Assembly: GCF_001905725.1 (NCBI RefSeq)
Contig: NZ_LIWB01000003.1
Coordinates: 395,575-459,574 of the forward strand
Origin: Streptomyces sp. CB02400
GTDB taxonomy: Bacteria; Actinomycetota; Actinomycetes; Streptomycetales; Streptomycetaceae
Direction: 5' to 3'
Length of the DNA stretch: 64,000 nt
Shown: in pieces, positions 63,339 to 64,000 of the stretch
Numbering within the stretch: the first letter of the stretch is position 1
Layout of the letters: the number at the start of each line of letters is the position of its first letter
Translations under genes and position numbers: made by a program
The notes under the pieces: model-generated
Seen by the model: only the letters and a program-made list of their open reading frames with translations
The model's database searches: none
What the model was told of the DNA's origin: nothing

Positions 63339-64000
63339 CAGCCCTTGGCCCCCTGCTTCTCGAGCTCCTCGTCGATCTCGCCGGCCAGCTTGCCCATCGC
63401 CCCGGCCACGTCGCGCGAGCAGTCGGAGACGACGCCGTTGAGGCCCTCGGAGGAGATCTGCCGGACGGTGGACCAGTTGGGCAGGGCCGGCGCGTTGCGG
63501 CCGGACGTGTCGTAGGCCTTCTGGAAGACGTCCCAGCGCGGGTCGCCGCGCTCGGCGGCCCCGTCCACCGTGGTGTTGACCGGCAGCCGGACGATGATGC
63601 CGCCGTTGTCGACCCCGAGGCCGATCTTCTGCCCGGCGGGGGAGGCGGCGAACTCGGCGAACTCCTGCTGGCCCTTCTCGTTGGCCGAACCGGCCATCAT
63701 GTAGACGTTCTCGCCCTCGGCCAGGGCGGTCGCCGTCCCGCCGGCGCCCGGAGGGGCCGCGACGACCTCGTACTTGTCCTTGCCGAGCGACCCGTCGAAG
63801 CGCGGCAGCATGTACGGCCCGGTGAGGTAGATGCCGCCCTTGCCGCTCTCGAAGACGGTGTGCGTGGTGGAGGAGTCGGCGGTACTGGCGCCCGGCTGGA
63901 CGACCTTGGAGTCGCAGAACATCGCCTGCAGCTTCTCCACGGCCTCGACGGACGCGGCCCCGTCGATCGCGGGCGCGTAGCCGTCGCCCTGCTTCTCGAC
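63338..64000 (-). CDS. Sugar ABC transporter substrate-binding protein, 5' part beyond window
   Basis: Partial: at least 220 residues of the C-terminal part; the reading frame stays open to the right edge. Seen: FESGKGGIYLTGPYMLPRFD, a KDKYEVVAAPPGAGGTATAL strand, GENVYMMAGSANEKGQQEFA and RDVAGAMGKLAGEIDEELEK. These fit family 1 extracellular solute-binding proteins. Signal peptide not visible. Sugar specificity cannot be told. Confidence 0.9.
   Translation of the reverse strand, partial: VEKQGDGYAPAIDGAASVEAVEKLQAMFCDSKVVQPGASTADSSTTHTVFESGKGGIYLTGPYMLPRFDGSLGKDKYEVVAAPPGAGGTATALAEGENVYMMAGSANEKGQQEFAEFAASPAGQKIGLGVDNGGIIVRLPVNTTVDGAAERGDPRWDVFQKAYDTSGRNAPALPNWSTVRQISSEGLNGVVSDCSRDVAGAMGKLAGEIDEELEKQGAKG

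Overview
The window is 64 kb of very GC-rich DNA with strong third-position G/C codon bias, many GTG and some TTG starts, and dense overlapping operons. Its gene content is typical of Streptomyces: nickel superoxide dismutase, a one-chain 2-oxoglutarate decarboxylase/dehydrogenase, a 'conservon' (cvnABCD), a SEDS/PBP pair, Ku plus a NERD protein, and an EshA-type encapsulin. From memory, the sodN ... malic enzyme ... kgd ... two-component pair ... lon order matches the core of the S. coelicolor chromosome, so most of the window looks like ancestral core with some accessory insertions. No prophage, insertion sequence, CRISPR array, tRNA or rRNA was recognised.

Layout. 0-8.3 kb: Na+/H+ antiporter, a PLP enzyme with a membrane partner, a peptidoglycan amidase, then a two-gene unit of a family 2B (cyclic-nucleotide-domain) encapsulin shell and a polyprenyl diphosphate synthase with a disordered N-terminus. 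This is a good candidate protein-compartment operon. 8.4-13.5 kb: an orphan cytochrome oxidase subunit I, a reductase behind a palindromic operator, small proteins, two VOC proteins and an AraC regulator. 13.6-22.6 kb: sodN/sodX, a CGNR regulator, a methyltransferase, an amino-acid ABC importer, malic enzyme, an oxidoreductase, and an HTH + Clp-N pair behind two GTCAAC-N4-GTTGAC palindromes. 23.1-35.2 kb: PadR/DUF4097 pair, Kgd, a two-component system, a spermidine-synthase-like protein and Lon behind a HAIR-like HspR site. 35.4-46 kb: GH25 lysozyme, MarR, PP2C-like phosphatase, the conservon with a StyA-type flavoprotein monooxygenase joined to it, and a secreted NlpC/P60 peptidase. 46-57 kb: TetR, AurF-type diiron oxygenase with a duplicated tail, PbpA/FtsW-like pair, a secreted Q/G/N-rich repeat protein with a terminal SH3-like domain, phosphatase, NERD, Ku, and a ketosynthase with an unassigned N-terminal domain.

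57-60.7 kb is the most unusual stretch. An ECF sigma factor with a membrane partner is followed by a SigK-type sigma gene, its RskA-type anti-sigma gene, a 5' stub of a molybdopterin oxidoreductase gene and a fasciclin gene. The sigma gene has two frameshifts, the anti-sigma gene has one, and the oxidoreductase stub is joined to a fasciclin gene that has lost its signal peptide. Two copies of a CCAATCC-N15-CCGGATT element sit just before the sigK start and just before the stub, as expected for an autoregulated SigK-type promoter. A PIN toxin-antitoxin pair and a sugar ABC importer, cut by the right edge, close the window.

Intergenic hairpins separate most transcription units. Several noncoding gaps carry short direct or tandem repeats (22.7-22.85, 25.3-25.4, 35.2-35.4, 46.9-47.15 and 55.0-55.15 kb). 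All functional calls rest on motif and family recognition by eye; no database search was run.
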